Shown: positions 1 to 8,648 of the stretch, piece by piece
How positions within the stretch are numbered: the first letter of the stretch is position 1
Layout: each line of letters begins with the position of its first letter
Position numbers and translations under genes: made by a program
Notes under the pieces: generated by a model
Told to the model about the DNA's origin: nothing
What the model saw: the letters and a program-made list of their open reading frames with translations, nothing else
Databases searched by the model: none
Assembly (NCBI RefSeq): GCF_016591715.1
Contig: NZ_AP024109.1
Location: 2,914,001 to 2,978,000, forward strand
DNA: 64,000 bases
Origin: Mesorhizobium sp. J8
GTDB lineage: Bacteria > Pseudomonadota > Alphaproteobacteria > Rhizobiales > Rhizobiaceae
Reading direction: 5' to 3'

Positions 1-50
1 AGCATGCGCTCACGGGCATCGCGGGAGAATTTTACGTCTTTTGCAGCCAT
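1..50 (-). CDS. groEL: GroEL chaperonin, N-terminal start only (partial)
   Basis: Only the first 16 codons lie in the window. The minus strand from position 50 reads MAAKDVKFSRDARERM, the conserved start of 60-kDa chaperonins. GroEL forms the ATP-driven double ring that folds cytosolic proteins together with GroES. It lies 65 bp downstream of groES on the same strand, the usual groES-groEL operon order. The reading frame runs off the left edge, so nothing further can be checked. Confidence 0.93.
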   Translation of the reverse strand, partial: MAAKDVKFSRDARERM

Positions 51-115
51 GTTTTAGCTCCTGACAGGGGCTCGTGGAGAGCCCGAAAATTCAGTTGATG
101 GAGAGAGGCCGATGA

Positions 116-412
116 TCAGCCGATGATACCCATGATGTCGGATTCCTTCATGATCAGAAGGTCTTCGCCATTGAGTTTGACTTCAGTGCCCGACCACTTG
201 CCGAAGAGCACACGGTCGCCGGCCTTGACGTCCAGCGGCACGAGCTTGCCGCTTTCGTCGCGAGCGCCGGAGCCGACGGCGATGATCTCGCCTTCCTGCG
301 GCTTCTCCTTCGCCGTATCCGGGATGATGATCCCGCCGGCGGTCTTGGATTCGGATTCGACCCGGCGAACGACCACGCGGTCATGAAGCGGGCGGAACTT
401 GGACTTTGCCAT
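116..412 (-). CDS. groES: Co-chaperonin GroES
   Basis: A 98-residue 10-kDa chaperonin that caps the GroEL ring in the cytosol. The start [12 protein letters not shown], the mobile-loop region with [18 protein letters not shown], and the end ESDIMGIIG are all typical of the family. I chose the ATG at 412 (MAKSKFRPL) over an in-frame ATG 20 codons upstream, because it gives the family's usual length and the extra residues look like leader. The gene is cotranscribed with groEL. A CIRCE operator lies 64 bp upstream of the start, so HrcA repression and heat induction are expected. Confidence 0.97.
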   Translation of the reverse strand: MAKSKFRPLHDRVVVRRVESESKTAGGIIIPDTAKEKPQEGEIIAVGSGARDESGKLVPLDVKAGDRVLFGKWSGTEVKLNGEDLLIMKESDIMGIIG

Positions 413-475
413 GTTGTCTTCCTCGAATGAGAACGGTGAGAACTGTTCCTCCATCCGGCGGGAGCCGGACATCAG

Positions 476-502
476 TTAGCACTCACCAGAGGCGAGTGCT
501 AA
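476..502. promoter_or_regulatory. CIRCE operator (HrcA binding site)
   Basis: TTAGCACTC (476-484), a 9-nt spacer and GAGTGCTAA (494-502) form a perfect 9-9-9 inverted repeat identical to the CIRCE consensus. It lies in the leader of groES-groEL, where the HrcA repressor binds to keep the chaperonin operon low until heat stress. Confidence 0.97.
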
Positions 503-639
503 CGTGGCGCTGAAATATGCTGGCAGGGTGTGAGAGTCAAGGCGCGCGCAAGGGGCAGGCGGCGCGAAATTTCTCTCCCGCGGAACCTTGGGCGGAAATA
601 CGGTGGCTGCAGCGAAGCATGGGCGAGCAATCCAGCCCG

Positions 640-1440
640 TTATTCGGGATGTTTCGGCGAGCGCAGCACCAGCAGCGGGCAACGTTCGGCCAGACCGTAT
701 GTTCCGGTCGAAGCCAGCCGGACATCATCGAAGAAGGTCCGGGCTTCCTCGATCAGCGCTGCCGCGGGGGCGAAACTGTAGACGACAGACGAGTTCCGGT
801 AGACGTCGATGGTTCCGATGACCGGCAATTCCCATCCGGTTCGAGCTGATAGCTCCTCGCGGTCGGGAAACATCCTGTCGAATTGCTCGACGATGCCGGT
901 GACCGGAATCGTGTAGTCGGGCGCGCCGGCGATCGCGGTCATGGCCACGCGCCATTTGAGGTCGTGGAAGGTCGAGGCGCCGCCGGCCAGCGCCAGGGCG
1001 CGGACTTCCCGCGGTTTGTCCAGGGTGTCGGGCGACGCATAAAGTCTGATGGCGGCGCGGCCGTCGGACTTGAGCGCCCGCGCGATCGACGCGAACAGCA
1101 TGCGCCTGAGGTCGGCCGCGCCGATGACCGAGAGACATCCATCGCCGATCAATGCTTCGATGCTGGCGCCGGGAAACGGCAGATCGAACCAGTCGCCTTG
1201 CACCGCTTTGCGCGTGTCCGTGTCGCCCGGCCAGATGCCGGCAATCATGTCGGGAGATTCGTCGACCGCCGTCATCGTGGCGCCAAGTCCCGCGAGCTCC
1301 GGCGTCACGCCGAGCATGACGACATGCGCCCGGGCAAGGCCGAGCGCGCGGTCGTAAGCCTCGACGACTTCCGGCGGCGGCCGCAACGGCGGTCCGAGCA
1401 ACTGCCAATGCCTGCGAATTGCATTCCAATGCTCTGTCAT
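640..1440 (-). CDS. Class I SAM-dependent methyltransferase-like protein
   Basis: A 266-residue protein resembling class I SAM-dependent methyltransferases. VVMLGVTPELAGLG followed by AVDESPDMI (about residues 35-60) fits the glycine-rich motif I and the acidic end of strand 2. GDWFDLPFPGASIEALIGDG fits motifs II-III, and LRRMLFASIARALKSDGRAAIR fits the post-strand region. The substrate is unknown. The start at 1440 (MTEHWNAIRR) is preferred over an upstream ATG at 1536, which would run into the divergent neighbour. The gene diverges from the ATP-grasp-like gene 73 bp away, so the two may share a control region. Confidence 0.72.
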   Translation of the reverse strand: MTEHWNAIRRHWQLLGPPLRPPPEVVEAYDRALGLARAHVVMLGVTPELAGLGATMTAVDESPDMIAGIWPGDTDTRKAVQGDWFDLPFPGASIEALIGDGCLSVIGAADLRRMLFASIARALKSDGRAAIRLYASPDTLDKPREVRALALAGGASTFHDLKWRVAMTAIAGAPDYTIPVTGIVEQFDRMFPDREELSARTGWELPVIGTIDVYRNSSVVYSFAPAAALIEEARTFFDDVRLASTGTYGLAERCPLLVLRSPKHPE

Positions 1441-1513
1441 GCAAGCCAACCCGCTTAGCGCTTTGTATTTGACGGGATAATAGAGGATGCTGAACAAGCC
1501 AAGGGGGACAGGC

Positions 1514-2365
1514 ATGGCGCGCATCGCCGTGATCACGCATGAGTTGGACCGGTTCCAGGGCCGGCGTGGGCTGCTGATGCGCCGTGACAGCCCCTACATG
1601 CTCTTCGATGTGCTGGAAGAACTGAAGCGCCGCGGCCATTCGGTGCAGATACTGAAAGGCATTTCGGCCAAGCCGGCCGCCGACATCGCGGTGCTGCATC
1701 TGGACGTGACGGTGACACCGCCAGATTATGCCGATTACGCGCGCCGCTTTCCCTTCTGCCTCAACCTCGGCGCCACAGACATTTCGAAACGCCGCGTCAG
1801 CGGTGCGGCAATTGGCAGGGGCGATCGCTGGGCGGGAAAGGTCATCGTCAAGAGCAGCCTCAATCATTGGGGAACGCCGGAGCAGCAGCTGAACCAGCGC
1901 GCGCGGCGTGCAGGCAAACCGGAGCCGTTTCCCGGCGTCCAACCATTCGACAAATATGAGGTCCACGCTTCGCTCGCCGACGTTCCGGCCGAAGTCTTTG
2001 AACGTCAGGATCTGGTCGTCGAGAAATTCATTCCCGAGCCGGAGCCTGACGGCTTCGCTGCACGGTTCTGGCTGTTCTGCGGCGAGCGCGAGCGTTGCAC
2101 CCGCCATGTCTCGCCGCAGAGCCTCGTCAAGGGCGACGACACCATCCGCCGCGAGCCGGTTCCGGTGCCGGACGAGCTTCGCGCGCTACGACGCAAGCTC
2201 GGCTTCGACTACGGCAAGTTCGACTTCGTCATGCATGAGGGCAGGGCGGTGCTGCTCGATGCCAACAAGACACCCGGGCGCGCCCGCAATCTGTCGAGCT
2301 TCATCGCCGCCGGCAACGCCAACCTTGCCGACGGCTTCGAAGGACTGATCCGGCAGGTTTCATAA
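1514..2365 (+). CDS. ATP-grasp-like protein of unknown function
   Basis: A 283-residue protein beginning MARIAVITHELDRF. The fold pattern suggests an ATP-grasp ligase. A pre-ATP-grasp half contains LFDVLEELKRRGHSVQIL. A later lysine-containing strand reads GKVIVKSSLNHWG. Near the end, FDYGKFDFVMHEGRAVLLDANKTPG resembles the metal-binding D...N strand pair. The start at 1514 follows AAGGGGGA at a good distance; an in-frame ATG at 1487 lacks such a site. No substrate can be assigned. It is transcribed away from the methyltransferase gene. Confidence 0.65.
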   Translation: MARIAVITHELDRFQGRRGLLMRRDSPYMLFDVLEELKRRGHSVQILKGISAKPAADIAVLHLDVTVTPPDYADYARRFPFCLNLGATDISKRRVSGAAIGRGDRWAGKVIVKSSLNHWGTPEQQLNQRARRAGKPEPFPGVQPFDKYEVHASLADVPAEVFERQDLVVEKFIPEPEPDGFAARFWLFCGERERCTRHVSPQSLVKGDDTIRREPVPVPDELRALRRKLGFDYGKFDFVMHEGRAVLLDANKTPGRARNLSSFIAAGNANLADGFEGLIRQVS

Positions 2366-2373
2366 CCGACCGC

Positions 2374-3135
2374 CTAGATGTTCATGCCGCCCGATACTTC
2401 TATCCGCTGGGCGTTGACCCAGCGATTGTCGTCGGAGAGCAGCGAGGCGATCATCGGCCCGATATCGTCGGCGACGCCGGCGCGGCCGAGCGCGGTGACG
2501 CCGGCTACCATGCGGTTGATCTCGGCATTGTCGCGCACCTGGCCGCCGTTGAAGTCGGTGGCGATCGCGCCGGGCGCCACGGTGTTGGCGGTGATGCCGC
2601 GCTGCCCAAGCTCCTTGGCAAGGTAGCGCGTGAAGACTTCGATGCCGCCCTTCATCATTGCATAGGCCGACGATCCGGGAGCGGCGAAGCGGGCGAGCCC
2701 GCTCGAGATGTTGACGATGCGGCCACCATCGTTGATCAGCGGCAGCAGCGCCTGGGTGAGGAAGAAGACGCCCTTGAGATGGATGTTCATCAGCGTGTCG
2801 AATTCCTCTTCCGTCGTCTCGGCGATCATCTTGCGCAGGCCGGTGCCGGCATTGTTGACGAGAAAGTCGAAGCGGTCGCGCCGCCAGGCCTCGCGAAGCG
2901 TCTTTTTCAGCGCTTCGACGAAAGCCGGGAAGCTGGCGACGGCGCCGGCGTCGAGTTCGAGCGCCGCTGCCCGGCCGCCGGCCGCCTCGATCTCGGCGGT
3001 TGCGGTCTTCGCCTCGTCGGCGCGCGAACGATAGGTGACGATGACGTCGACGCCCTTGCGGGCGAGGTGGATCGCGGTGTTGCGGCCGAGGCCGCGGCTG
3101 CCGCCGGTGATGAGAGCGATGGGACGAGTGGTCAT
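2374..3135 (-). CDS. SDR-family oxidoreductase (3-oxoacyl-ACP reductase-like)
   Basis: A 253-residue classical short-chain dehydrogenase/reductase. It has the TGGSRGLG nucleotide-binding motif (residues 10-17), NNAGTG, a catalytic serine in NISSGLARF, and the Tyr/Lys pair in SAYAMMKGG. The C-terminal VSGGMNI is typical. It probably uses NADP(H), since basic residues follow strand 2 (YRSRADE). The substrate is unknown. The start at 3135 is preceded by GAAGGAGA. The gene diverges from a LysR regulator across 106 bp, so that regulator may control it. Confidence 0.9.
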   Translation of the reverse strand: MTTRPIALITGGSRGLGRNTAIHLARKGVDVIVTYRSRADEAKTATAEIEAAGGRAAALELDAGAVASFPAFVEALKKTLREAWRRDRFDFLVNNAGTGLRKMIAETTEEEFDTLMNIHLKGVFFLTQALLPLINDGGRIVNISSGLARFAAPGSSAYAMMKGGIEVFTRYLAKELGQRGITANTVAPGAIATDFNGGQVRDNAEINRMVAGVTALGRAGVADDIGPMIASLLSDDNRWVNAQRIEVSGGMNI

Positions 3136-3241
3136 GGCGAAATCTCCTTCTGTCTGGATGGAGATGCATATACTCGCCGGCCTGATCGATATAATCCGGC
3201 ACGGATTGCCAACACTATTCAGTTTGTGCGAACAATCGGCC

Positions 3242-4138
3242 ATGGATCGGTTCGACAGCATGCGGCTCTTCACTCGCGTTGTGGAACGGCGCAGCTTCAC
3301 CGCGGCAGCCGCCGATCTCGGCCTGCCGCGCTCCAGCGCCACAGCCGCGATCAAGCAGCTCGAGGAGCGGCTCGGCGTGCAATTGCTGAGGCGCACAACG
3401 CGCCACGTGACCACGACGCTCGACGGCGAAGCCTATTACCAGCGCTGCATCGGCATTCTCGCCGACATCGAGGATGCCGAGGGCGGCTTCGGCGCGCATG
3501 AGGTGCGCGGACGCCTGAGCATCGACATCAACGGCAACATGGCCCGGACCTTCGTCATTCCGGAACTGCCGGCGCTGCTCGCCCGCTATCCCGGGCTCAG
3601 TGTCCATATCGGCGAGGGCGACCGGTTCGTCGATCTGGTGCGCGAGGGCGTCGATTGCGTGGTCCGCGCCGGCACGCTGCCTGACAGCGACATGATCGCG
3701 CGCCGCATCGGCATGGCGCGTGAGGCGACGGTTGCCAGCGCCGCCTATGTCGAGCGCCACGGCCTACCGCGCACCCTGGAGGGGCTTGCCGGGCACGTCA
3801 TGATCGGCTTCGTCTCGTCCCGCACCGGCCAGGTGATGCCCCTGGAATTCACCGTCGACGGCAAGATTCGCGAGATCGTGCTGCCGTCGCGCGTCACCGT
3901 CTCCAATTCCGATACTGCCGCCACGCTGGTGCGCCAGGGTTTCGGCCTCTACCAGGCGCCGCGCCGCCGCTTCGCCGCCGACATCGAAGCGGGCAGGCTG
4001 GTCGAGGTGCTGCCGGACAATCCGCCGACGCCGACGCCGATCTCGGTGCTCTATCCGCCGAGCCGCCAGCTTTCGCCAAGGGTAAGGGTGTTCGTGGATT
4101 GGCTGGTGGAGATCCTGGGGCCGAAGCTGGATCCCTGA
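3242..4138 (+). CDS. LysR-family transcriptional regulator
   Basis: A 298-residue LTTR. The N-terminal winged helix begins MDRFDSMRLFTRVVERRSF, and recognition-helix residues follow in LPRSSATAAIKQLEERLG. A periplasmic-binding-like effector domain follows, from about residue 90. Start 3242 is the usual LTTR start. An in-frame ATG 69 codons upstream lies inside the divergent SDR gene and is rejected. The divergent layout suggests it controls the SDR oxidoreductase. The effector is unknown. Confidence 0.9.
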   Translation: MDRFDSMRLFTRVVERRSFTAAAADLGLPRSSATAAIKQLEERLGVQLLRRTTRHVTTTLDGEAYYQRCIGILADIEDAEGGFGAHEVRGRLSIDINGNMARTFVIPELPALLARYPGLSVHIGEGDRFVDLVREGVDCVVRAGTLPDSDMIARRIGMAREATVASAAYVERHGLPRTLEGLAGHVMIGFVSSRTGQVMPLEFTVDGKIREIVLPSRVTVSNSDTAATLVRQGFGLYQAPRRRFAADIEAGRLVEVLPDNPPTPTPISVLYPPSRQLSPRVRVFVDWLVEILGPKLDP

Positions 4139-4144
4139 TCGCGC

Positions 4145-4771
4145 TCAGAGAAACAGCCGCAACTGCGTATGGATGATCGAGCGATAATCCTCGATCGTCC
4201 TCTGTCCTTCCGCCTCGTCCTGTGTCAGCGCAAGCCGCACGACGCCGCCGGCAAGCTGGAAGATCAGGAACACGACGCGCCCGAATGCCTCGCGCCGCCC
4301 CGCTTCAAGCATCGGCGCGACGTGGTCGCAGAACATCTTGGCCTGCTGCCTCGTTTCTGCGATGTCGAGATGCTGCAGCGCCTTGTCGGCCTGGATGGCA
4401 TTGTGCAGATCCTGGATGGCCGGGTCAGCCGCGACGCGGGCATAATAGTCGTCGAGCAGGCGGTCGGCCGCCGTGGTCACGTCGTCCAGGCTCCCGATCC
4501 CGGCGATGATCGCGCCGAACCTTGCGCGGCTTTCCTCGGAAAAACGCTCGTAGAGCATCGCCAGGATCGCCGATTTGCTGGGGAAATAATGATAGACCGT
4601 GGCGATCGGTCCGCCGGCCAGCGCGCCGACTTCCTTCATCGTCACCGCGTCGATGCCCTTTTCGCCGATCAGCCGCATGGTCGTGGCGAGGATCGCGTCG
4701 ATGCGCTCGCGGCTGCGCTCCTGCTTCGGCCTGCGCCTGGGCTCCGTCGCCGTTCGCTTTGCATCCGTCAT
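4145..4771 (-). CDS. TetR-family transcriptional regulator
   Basis: A 208-residue TetR-type repressor. The N-terminal helix-turn-helix spans about residues 15-65: RERIDAILATTMRLIGEKG, then VTMKEVGALAGGPIATVYHYF and PSKSAILAML. The C-terminal ligand domain is not recognisable in detail. The start is taken at 4771 (MTDAKRT), about 9 nt after GGGAAAG; an ATG at 4780 is also possible. The gene diverges from an MFS transporter, with a perfect 15-bp palindrome between them, which is the normal layout for a TetR regulator of an exporter. Confidence 0.9.
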   Translation of the reverse strand: MTDAKRTATEPRRRPKQERSRERIDAILATTMRLIGEKGIDAVTMKEVGALAGGPIATVYHYFPSKSAILAMLYERFSEESRARFGAIIAGIGSLDDVTTAADRLLDDYYARVAADPAIQDLHNAIQADKALQHLDIAETRQQAKMFCDHVAPMLEAGRREAFGRVVFLIFQLAGGVVRLALTQDEAEGQRTIEDYRSIIHTQLRLFL

Positions 4772-4846
4772 TGCCCGCATCTTTCCCGGAAAAGTGCGAA
4801 TTCGCGGTTGACAAGAAACATGATCAAGTATCAGTTTTGCGAAATG

Positions 4847-4861
4847 CTGACAACTTGTCAG
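4847..4861. promoter_or_regulatory. Palindromic operator candidate for the TetR regulator
   Basis: CTGACAA-C-TTGTCAG is a perfect 7-1-7 inverted repeat between the divergent tetR-type and MFS genes, 33 bp before the MFS start. Perfect palindromes of this size between a TetR gene and its target are usual operators. The assignment to this TetR protein is inferred from position only. Confidence 0.6.
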
Positions 4862-4893
4862 TTTTTCGACCGAGCTGCAAGGGAGAGCATCTC

Positions 4894-6078
4894 GTGACTG
4901 CATCGCAAGCCGCGCGGGCGGAAAATGGCGATTGGCTTGTCGGCAATCCGACCGGGCTGCAACTGGCTTCGGCGCTTTGGATTGGCTCGGTCGGCCTGCT
5001 CATCCTCGGGTTGCAGCCGGTGCTGCTCGGCGCGCTCTACAGCGAAGGTCACGTCACCGGCGACGAGCTTGCGCTGGTCGCCACCGCCGAGATGATCGCG
5101 ATTGCCATCGGTTCGGCGATTGTGGCGATGCTGCTGCCCGCCAGGAACATGCGCTGGAAAAGCGCGGCACTGCTCGTGCTTTTGGCGTTTGCAAATGTCT
5201 GGACCGCTTATGCCGGCAGTCCCAATGCGCTGATCGGCGCGCGCACGCTGGCGGGCCTCGCTGAGGGCGGGCTTGTCGCCGTCGCGACGGAGCTGATCGC
5301 CCGCTCGCGCCGGGCCGAACGCATCGGCGGGTATTTCGTCACGCTGCAGACCTTGGCGCAATGCGCGCTGGCGATAATCCTGGCGCTCTATGCCGTGCCG
5401 CGAGCCGGCTCGGCCGGCGGCTTCATCGCCCTCGGCATCGTCTGCCTGCTGTCGCTGGCCGTCGCCTGGGTCGTGCCGGATGACTATGCCGACCTGCCCA
5501 AGGAAGAGCAGTTCGCCAACGTCGCGACCGTGCCCGCGGTCACCGCGCTCTTGTCGATCTTCTGCTATTTCATGTTCTTCGGCGCCGTCTGGGCTTTCCT
5601 CGAGCCCATCGGCGCGCAGTTCGGCATCGACGGCCGCACCGTCGGCCTGATGGTTTCGGCAAGCCTTGCCGCGCAGGTGATCGGCGCCATGACCGCGACA
5701 ATCTTCGAGGCGCGCATCGACTATCGTTTCGCCATCACGACCATCGGCATCGTCGCGGCGATCAGCTCGGTGCTGCTGGCGTCCGGCCCGGGCCTTTCGG
5801 TGTTCTGGGCGGTGGCGCTGGTGATGGGCTTCATCCTGCTCTTTATCGTGCCCTATCAGATCCGCCTCGCCATCACCGCCGACGAGACGCGCACCGCCGC
5901 CCTCCTGGTGCCGGCGGCCCAACTTTTCGGCCTCGCCATCGGCCCGATCGCCGCCTCGCTTCTGATCGAAGGTGAGAATTTCCGGCCGGTGCCGGAATTT
6001 GCGGCCGCCACCGCTTTGGCGAGCGTCGTTTTGCTCGGCGTCTTCGGGCTGGTCGCTCGCCGCCGCGGCAAAGCCTGA
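4894..6078 (+). CDS. MFS transporter
   Basis: A 394-residue major facilitator superfamily protein with about 12 hydrophobic segments. Examples are ALWIGSVGLLILGLQPVLLG near residue 30 and CYFMFFGAVWAFLEPIG in the second half. It starts at GTG 4894, seven nucleotides after AAGGGAGAG; the long upstream reading frame overlaps the divergent tetR-type gene and is not used. The adjacent TetR regulator and palindrome suggest a drug- or metabolite-responsive exporter. The substrate is unknown. It is followed after 14 bp by the lactone oxidase gene, so cotranscription is possible. Confidence 0.87.
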   Translation: MTASQAARAENGDWLVGNPTGLQLASALWIGSVGLLILGLQPVLLGALYSEGHVTGDELALVATAEMIAIAIGSAIVAMLLPARNMRWKSAALLVLLAFANVWTAYAGSPNALIGARTLAGLAEGGLVAVATELIARSRRAERIGGYFVTLQTLAQCALAIILALYAVPRAGSAGGFIALGIVCLLSLAVAWVVPDDYADLPKEEQFANVATVPAVTALLSIFCYFMFFGAVWAFLEPIGAQFGIDGRTVGLMVSASLAAQVIGAMTATIFEARIDYRFAITTIGIVAAISSVLLASGPGLSVFWAVALVMGFILLFIVPYQIRLAITADETRTAALLVPAAQLFGLAIGPIAASLLIEGENFRPVPEFAAATALASVVLLGVFGLVARRRGKA

Positions 6079-6092
6079 GCGGGAGGGCTAGG

Positions 6093-7373
6093 ATGACAAA
6101 CGCCTGGAGCAACTGGTCTGGCTTCGTCACGGCGTCCCCGAAGCAGATCGCGACACCGGCCGATGCCGGCGAACTCGCCGAGCTGGTGCGCTCGGCGCCC
6201 GGTCCGTTGCGTGTCGCCGGCGCCGGTCACTCCTTCACGCCGCTGGTGCAGTCCGAAGGCACCATCGTCTCGCTGGAGAAGATCGAAGGGCTGGTCTCGC
6301 ACGATGCCGCGAACAACCGGGCGCGGGTGGGGGCGGGCACGCGGCTCGGCGCCCTGATGCACATCCTGCAGGGCATCGGCCAGGGCCTGCCCAACATGGG
6401 CGACATCGACAAGCAGGCGATCGGCGGCGCGCTCGGCACCGCCACGCACGGCTCCGGCCCGACGCTCGGCGCCTATCACACGCAGCTGGAGGCGGTGCAG
6501 CTCGTCGACGGGCAGGGCAAGCTACGCGAGTTCAGCCGGGCAGGCGACCAGGACATGATCCACGCGACCGGCGTCGCGCTGGGCAGCTTCGGCATCCTCA
6601 CCGAAGTGACGATGAACAACATCGCGACCTACCGGCTGCGCCGCCGCAAATGGGTGCTGCCGGTCGGCGACATGCTCAAGAACTTCGAGACGATGATGGC
6701 CGCGCATCGTTCGGCCGAGTTTTACTACATCCCATTCGCCGGCTATGCGCAGTTCATTGCCAGCGACCTGAGCGATGCGCAGCCGATGCAGCGGCCGACC
6801 GAGGACGACGAGGAGGGACTGGCGACGCTGCGCAAGCTGCGCACGGCGCTGCGCTGGCTGCCGTCCTTGCGCCGCGCCCTGATCAGGGGGGCGGTGAAGA
6901 AAGTCCCCTCCGAGGATTACGTTCAGGACTGGCTCAACGTCTATGCCAGCGATCGTCGCACCAGATTCAACGAGATGGAGTACCACCTGCCTTACGAGGA
7001 AGGGCCGAAAGCGCTGGCCGAAATCATCGCGCTGACGGAGAAGCACTTCCCGGAAGTCTATTTCCCGATGGAGGTGCGCTCGGTGGCGCCCGACGAGTTC
7101 TGGCTTTCGCCTTTCTACAAAAGGCTGACCTGCTCGATCGCCATCCACCACGATGCGGCGAACGATCCGCTGCCCTTCATGCGCGCCGCCGAACCGATCT
7201 TCTTGAAGTATGGCGGCAGGCCGCATTGGGGCAAGATGCACAGCCTGAAGGCGGCGGATTTCAAGAAGCTTTATCCGCGCTGGGACGACGCGCTTGCCGT
7301 GCGGCGCGACATCGATCCGGACAACCGCTTCGTCTCGCCCTACATGGCCGGCCTGTTCGGCATCCGAACATGA
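6093..7373 (+). CDS. FAD-binding sugar-1,4-lactone oxidase (ALO/gulonolactone oxidase family)
   Basis: A 426-residue VAO-type flavoprotein. The FAD-binding half carries RVAGAGHSFTPL, in which His46 is the likely site near or covalently bound to FAD. GLPNMGDIDKQAIGGALGTATHG follows. The C-terminal half has the ALO-domain signatures MEVRSVAPDEFWLSPFY and GGRPHWGKMH. The family oxidises L-gulono-, L-galactono- or D-arabinono-1,4-lactone, or alditols, with O2. The exact substrate cannot be read from sequence. The stop overlaps the start of the next gene (ATGA), so the two are translationally coupled. Confidence 0.88.
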   Translation: MTNAWSNWSGFVTASPKQIATPADAGELAELVRSAPGPLRVAGAGHSFTPLVQSEGTIVSLEKIEGLVSHDAANNRARVGAGTRLGALMHILQGIGQGLPNMGDIDKQAIGGALGTATHGSGPTLGAYHTQLEAVQLVDGQGKLREFSRAGDQDMIHATGVALGSFGILTEVTMNNIATYRLRRRKWVLPVGDMLKNFETMMAAHRSAEFYYIPFAGYAQFIASDLSDAQPMQRPTEDDEEGLATLRKLRTALRWLPSLRRALIRGAVKKVPSEDYVQDWLNVYASDRRTRFNEMEYHLPYEEGPKALAEIIALTEKHFPEVYFPMEVRSVAPDEFWLSPFYKRLTCSIAIHHDAANDPLPFMRAAEPIFLKYGGRPHWGKMHSLKAADFKKLYPRWDDALAVRRDIDPDNRFVSPYMAGLFGIRT

Positions 7374-8506
7374 ACGCCTATTTCGCTGCCCTGTCCGAGG
7401 CGTTGCGTGCCGCCGACATTTACCGGCCCTGCCTTGTGCTTGACCGAGACCGGCTGGACGGCAACATCGCACTGGTGAAGCAGAGGCTGGCGCCGGGCCT
7501 CGCCCCGCGGCTGGTCGACAAGTCGCTGCCTTGCGTGCCGCTGCTCTCGCATATCGCGCGAGCGCTGGAAACCAACCGCTTCATGACCTTCCATCCACCG
7601 GTGACGCAGGCCGTGCTCGACGCCTTTCCCGAGGGCGATCTTCTCTACGGCAAGCCGATGCCGGTGGGCGCCGCCAGGGCCGCGCTGACCAGAGGCGGCG
7701 CCGGCTGGTGGTCGCGCGTCTGCTGGCTGATCGACACGCCGGAGCGGCTGGCCGACTATGGCGCCTTGGCCGCCGCGCTCGACACCGAATTGCGCTTCGC
7801 CTTCGAGGTCGATGTCGGTCTGCATCGCGGCGGCTTTCCTGATGCCGCCGAAATCAGGGCACTGACGATACCGGAACGCCTCCACTGCGAAGGCATCATG
7901 GCCTATGAGGCGCATGCGCCGGAGATCCCGGGCCTGTTCGGCGGCGCGACCAGCGCGCTGAAGCAGGCCTCCGCCAAGGCCGCGGAGTTCGCCGCCGCCG
8001 TCGATCCGGGCCAGCGCCGCATCCTCAACATCGGCGGGTCCAAGACGGCGCTGCTGCATGGCGGCGGCGTAGCCAACGAAGTGTCGATCGGCTCGGCCTT
8101 CGTGCTGCCCAAGGATTTCGACACGCCCGGCCTGGCGGGCTTCCAGCCGGCAGCCTTCATCGCAACCCCGATCCTCAAGGCGCTCGATCCGATGCTGCCC
8201 GGTCCGCCGGCGGTCTCCAAGGCGCTGCAGGCGCTTGGCCTCTTCCCACGCAAGGGCTGCTATCTTTACGGCGGCAAGTGGATGGCCGAGCCGGCGTTTC
8301 CCGAAGGCATGAAGCCGAACGGCCTGATCGGGCTCTCTTCCAACCAGCAGTTCATGGGCCTGCCGGCGGGCGCGGATGTGAAGCCCGGCGACTATGCCTT
8401 TCTGCGGCCGACGCAGAGCGAGGCGGTGCTGCAGCATTTCGGTGCGATCGCGGTGTTCGCCGGCGGGCGCATCGTGGAGTTCTGGCCGGTGCTGCCGATG
8501 GGATAG
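7370..8506 (+). CDS. DSD1/alanine-racemase-fold PLP-dependent enzyme
   Basis: A 378-residue protein of the type III PLP fold, as in D-threonine aldolase and D-serine dehydratase. LVLDRDRLDGNI is followed by Lys51 in PRLVDKSLP, the likely Schiff-base lysine. FEVDVGLHRGGF and ILNIGGSKT mark the barrel strands and phosphate cup. The C-terminal part (QSEAVLQHFGAIAVF) fits the DSD1-like beta domain. The start overlaps the preceding oxidase stop by 4 bp. The substrate is unknown; the pairing suggests both enzymes act on one hydroxylated compound, which is inference. Confidence 0.82.
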   Translation: MNAYFAALSEALRAADIYRPCLVLDRDRLDGNIALVKQRLAPGLAPRLVDKSLPCVPLLSHIARALETNRFMTFHPPVTQAVLDAFPEGDLLYGKPMPVGAARAALTRGGAGWWSRVCWLIDTPERLADYGALAAALDTELRFAFEVDVGLHRGGFPDAAEIRALTIPERLHCEGIMAYEAHAPEIPGLFGGATSALKQASAKAAEFAAAVDPGQRRILNIGGSKTALLHGGGVANEVSIGSAFVLPKDFDTPGLAGFQPAAFIATPILKALDPMLPGPPAVSKALQALGLFPRKGCYLYGGKWMAEPAFPEGMKPNGLIGLSSNQQFMGLPAGADVKPGDYAFLRPTQSEAVLQHFGAIAVFAGGRIVEFWPVLPMG

Positions 8507-8523
8507 GGCGCCGGCGACAGGGG

Positions 8524-8580
8524 GGTCGTCATTCCGGGGTCTGCGCTTCGCGTCGCTCCTTGCTCAGCCCTGGAACGACG
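8524..8580. repeat. Imperfect palindrome of rhizobial intergenic type
   Basis: GTCATTCCGGGGTCTG (8528-8543) and CAGCCCTGGAACGAC (8565-8579) pair imperfectly around a GC-rich loop. Elements starting GTCATTCC are common between rhizobial genes. It follows the PLP enzyme stop by about 20 bp and could end transcription or protect the mRNA 3' end. Confidence 0.55.
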
Positions 8581-8597
8581 AAGCTGTGACCAATTTA

Positions 8598-8639
8598 TTG
8601 ACTCAGTCAACTAAATGATTGATCCTGTCCAGGACAGGA
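8598..8639. promoter_or_regulatory. Two adjacent perfect palindromes before the MarR-GNAT gene
   Basis: TTGACT-C-AGTCAA (8598-8610) and TCCTGTCC-A-GGACAGGA (8623-8639) are both perfect inverted repeats with a one-base centre. The second ends just before the start at 8649 and contains the ribosome binding site. MarR proteins usually bind palindromes of this size in their own promoters, so these are operator candidates for autoregulation. The second may instead fold in the mRNA and hide the ribosome binding site. Confidence 0.55.
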
Positions 8640-8648
8640 GGACTTCCC

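Noticed and set aside
725..2107. A 460-codon minus-strand open frame spanning the methyltransferase and ATP-grasp genes
   Set aside because: It crosses two divergent genes with good family matches. Its Arg/His-rich translation is the usual shadow in GC-rich DNA.
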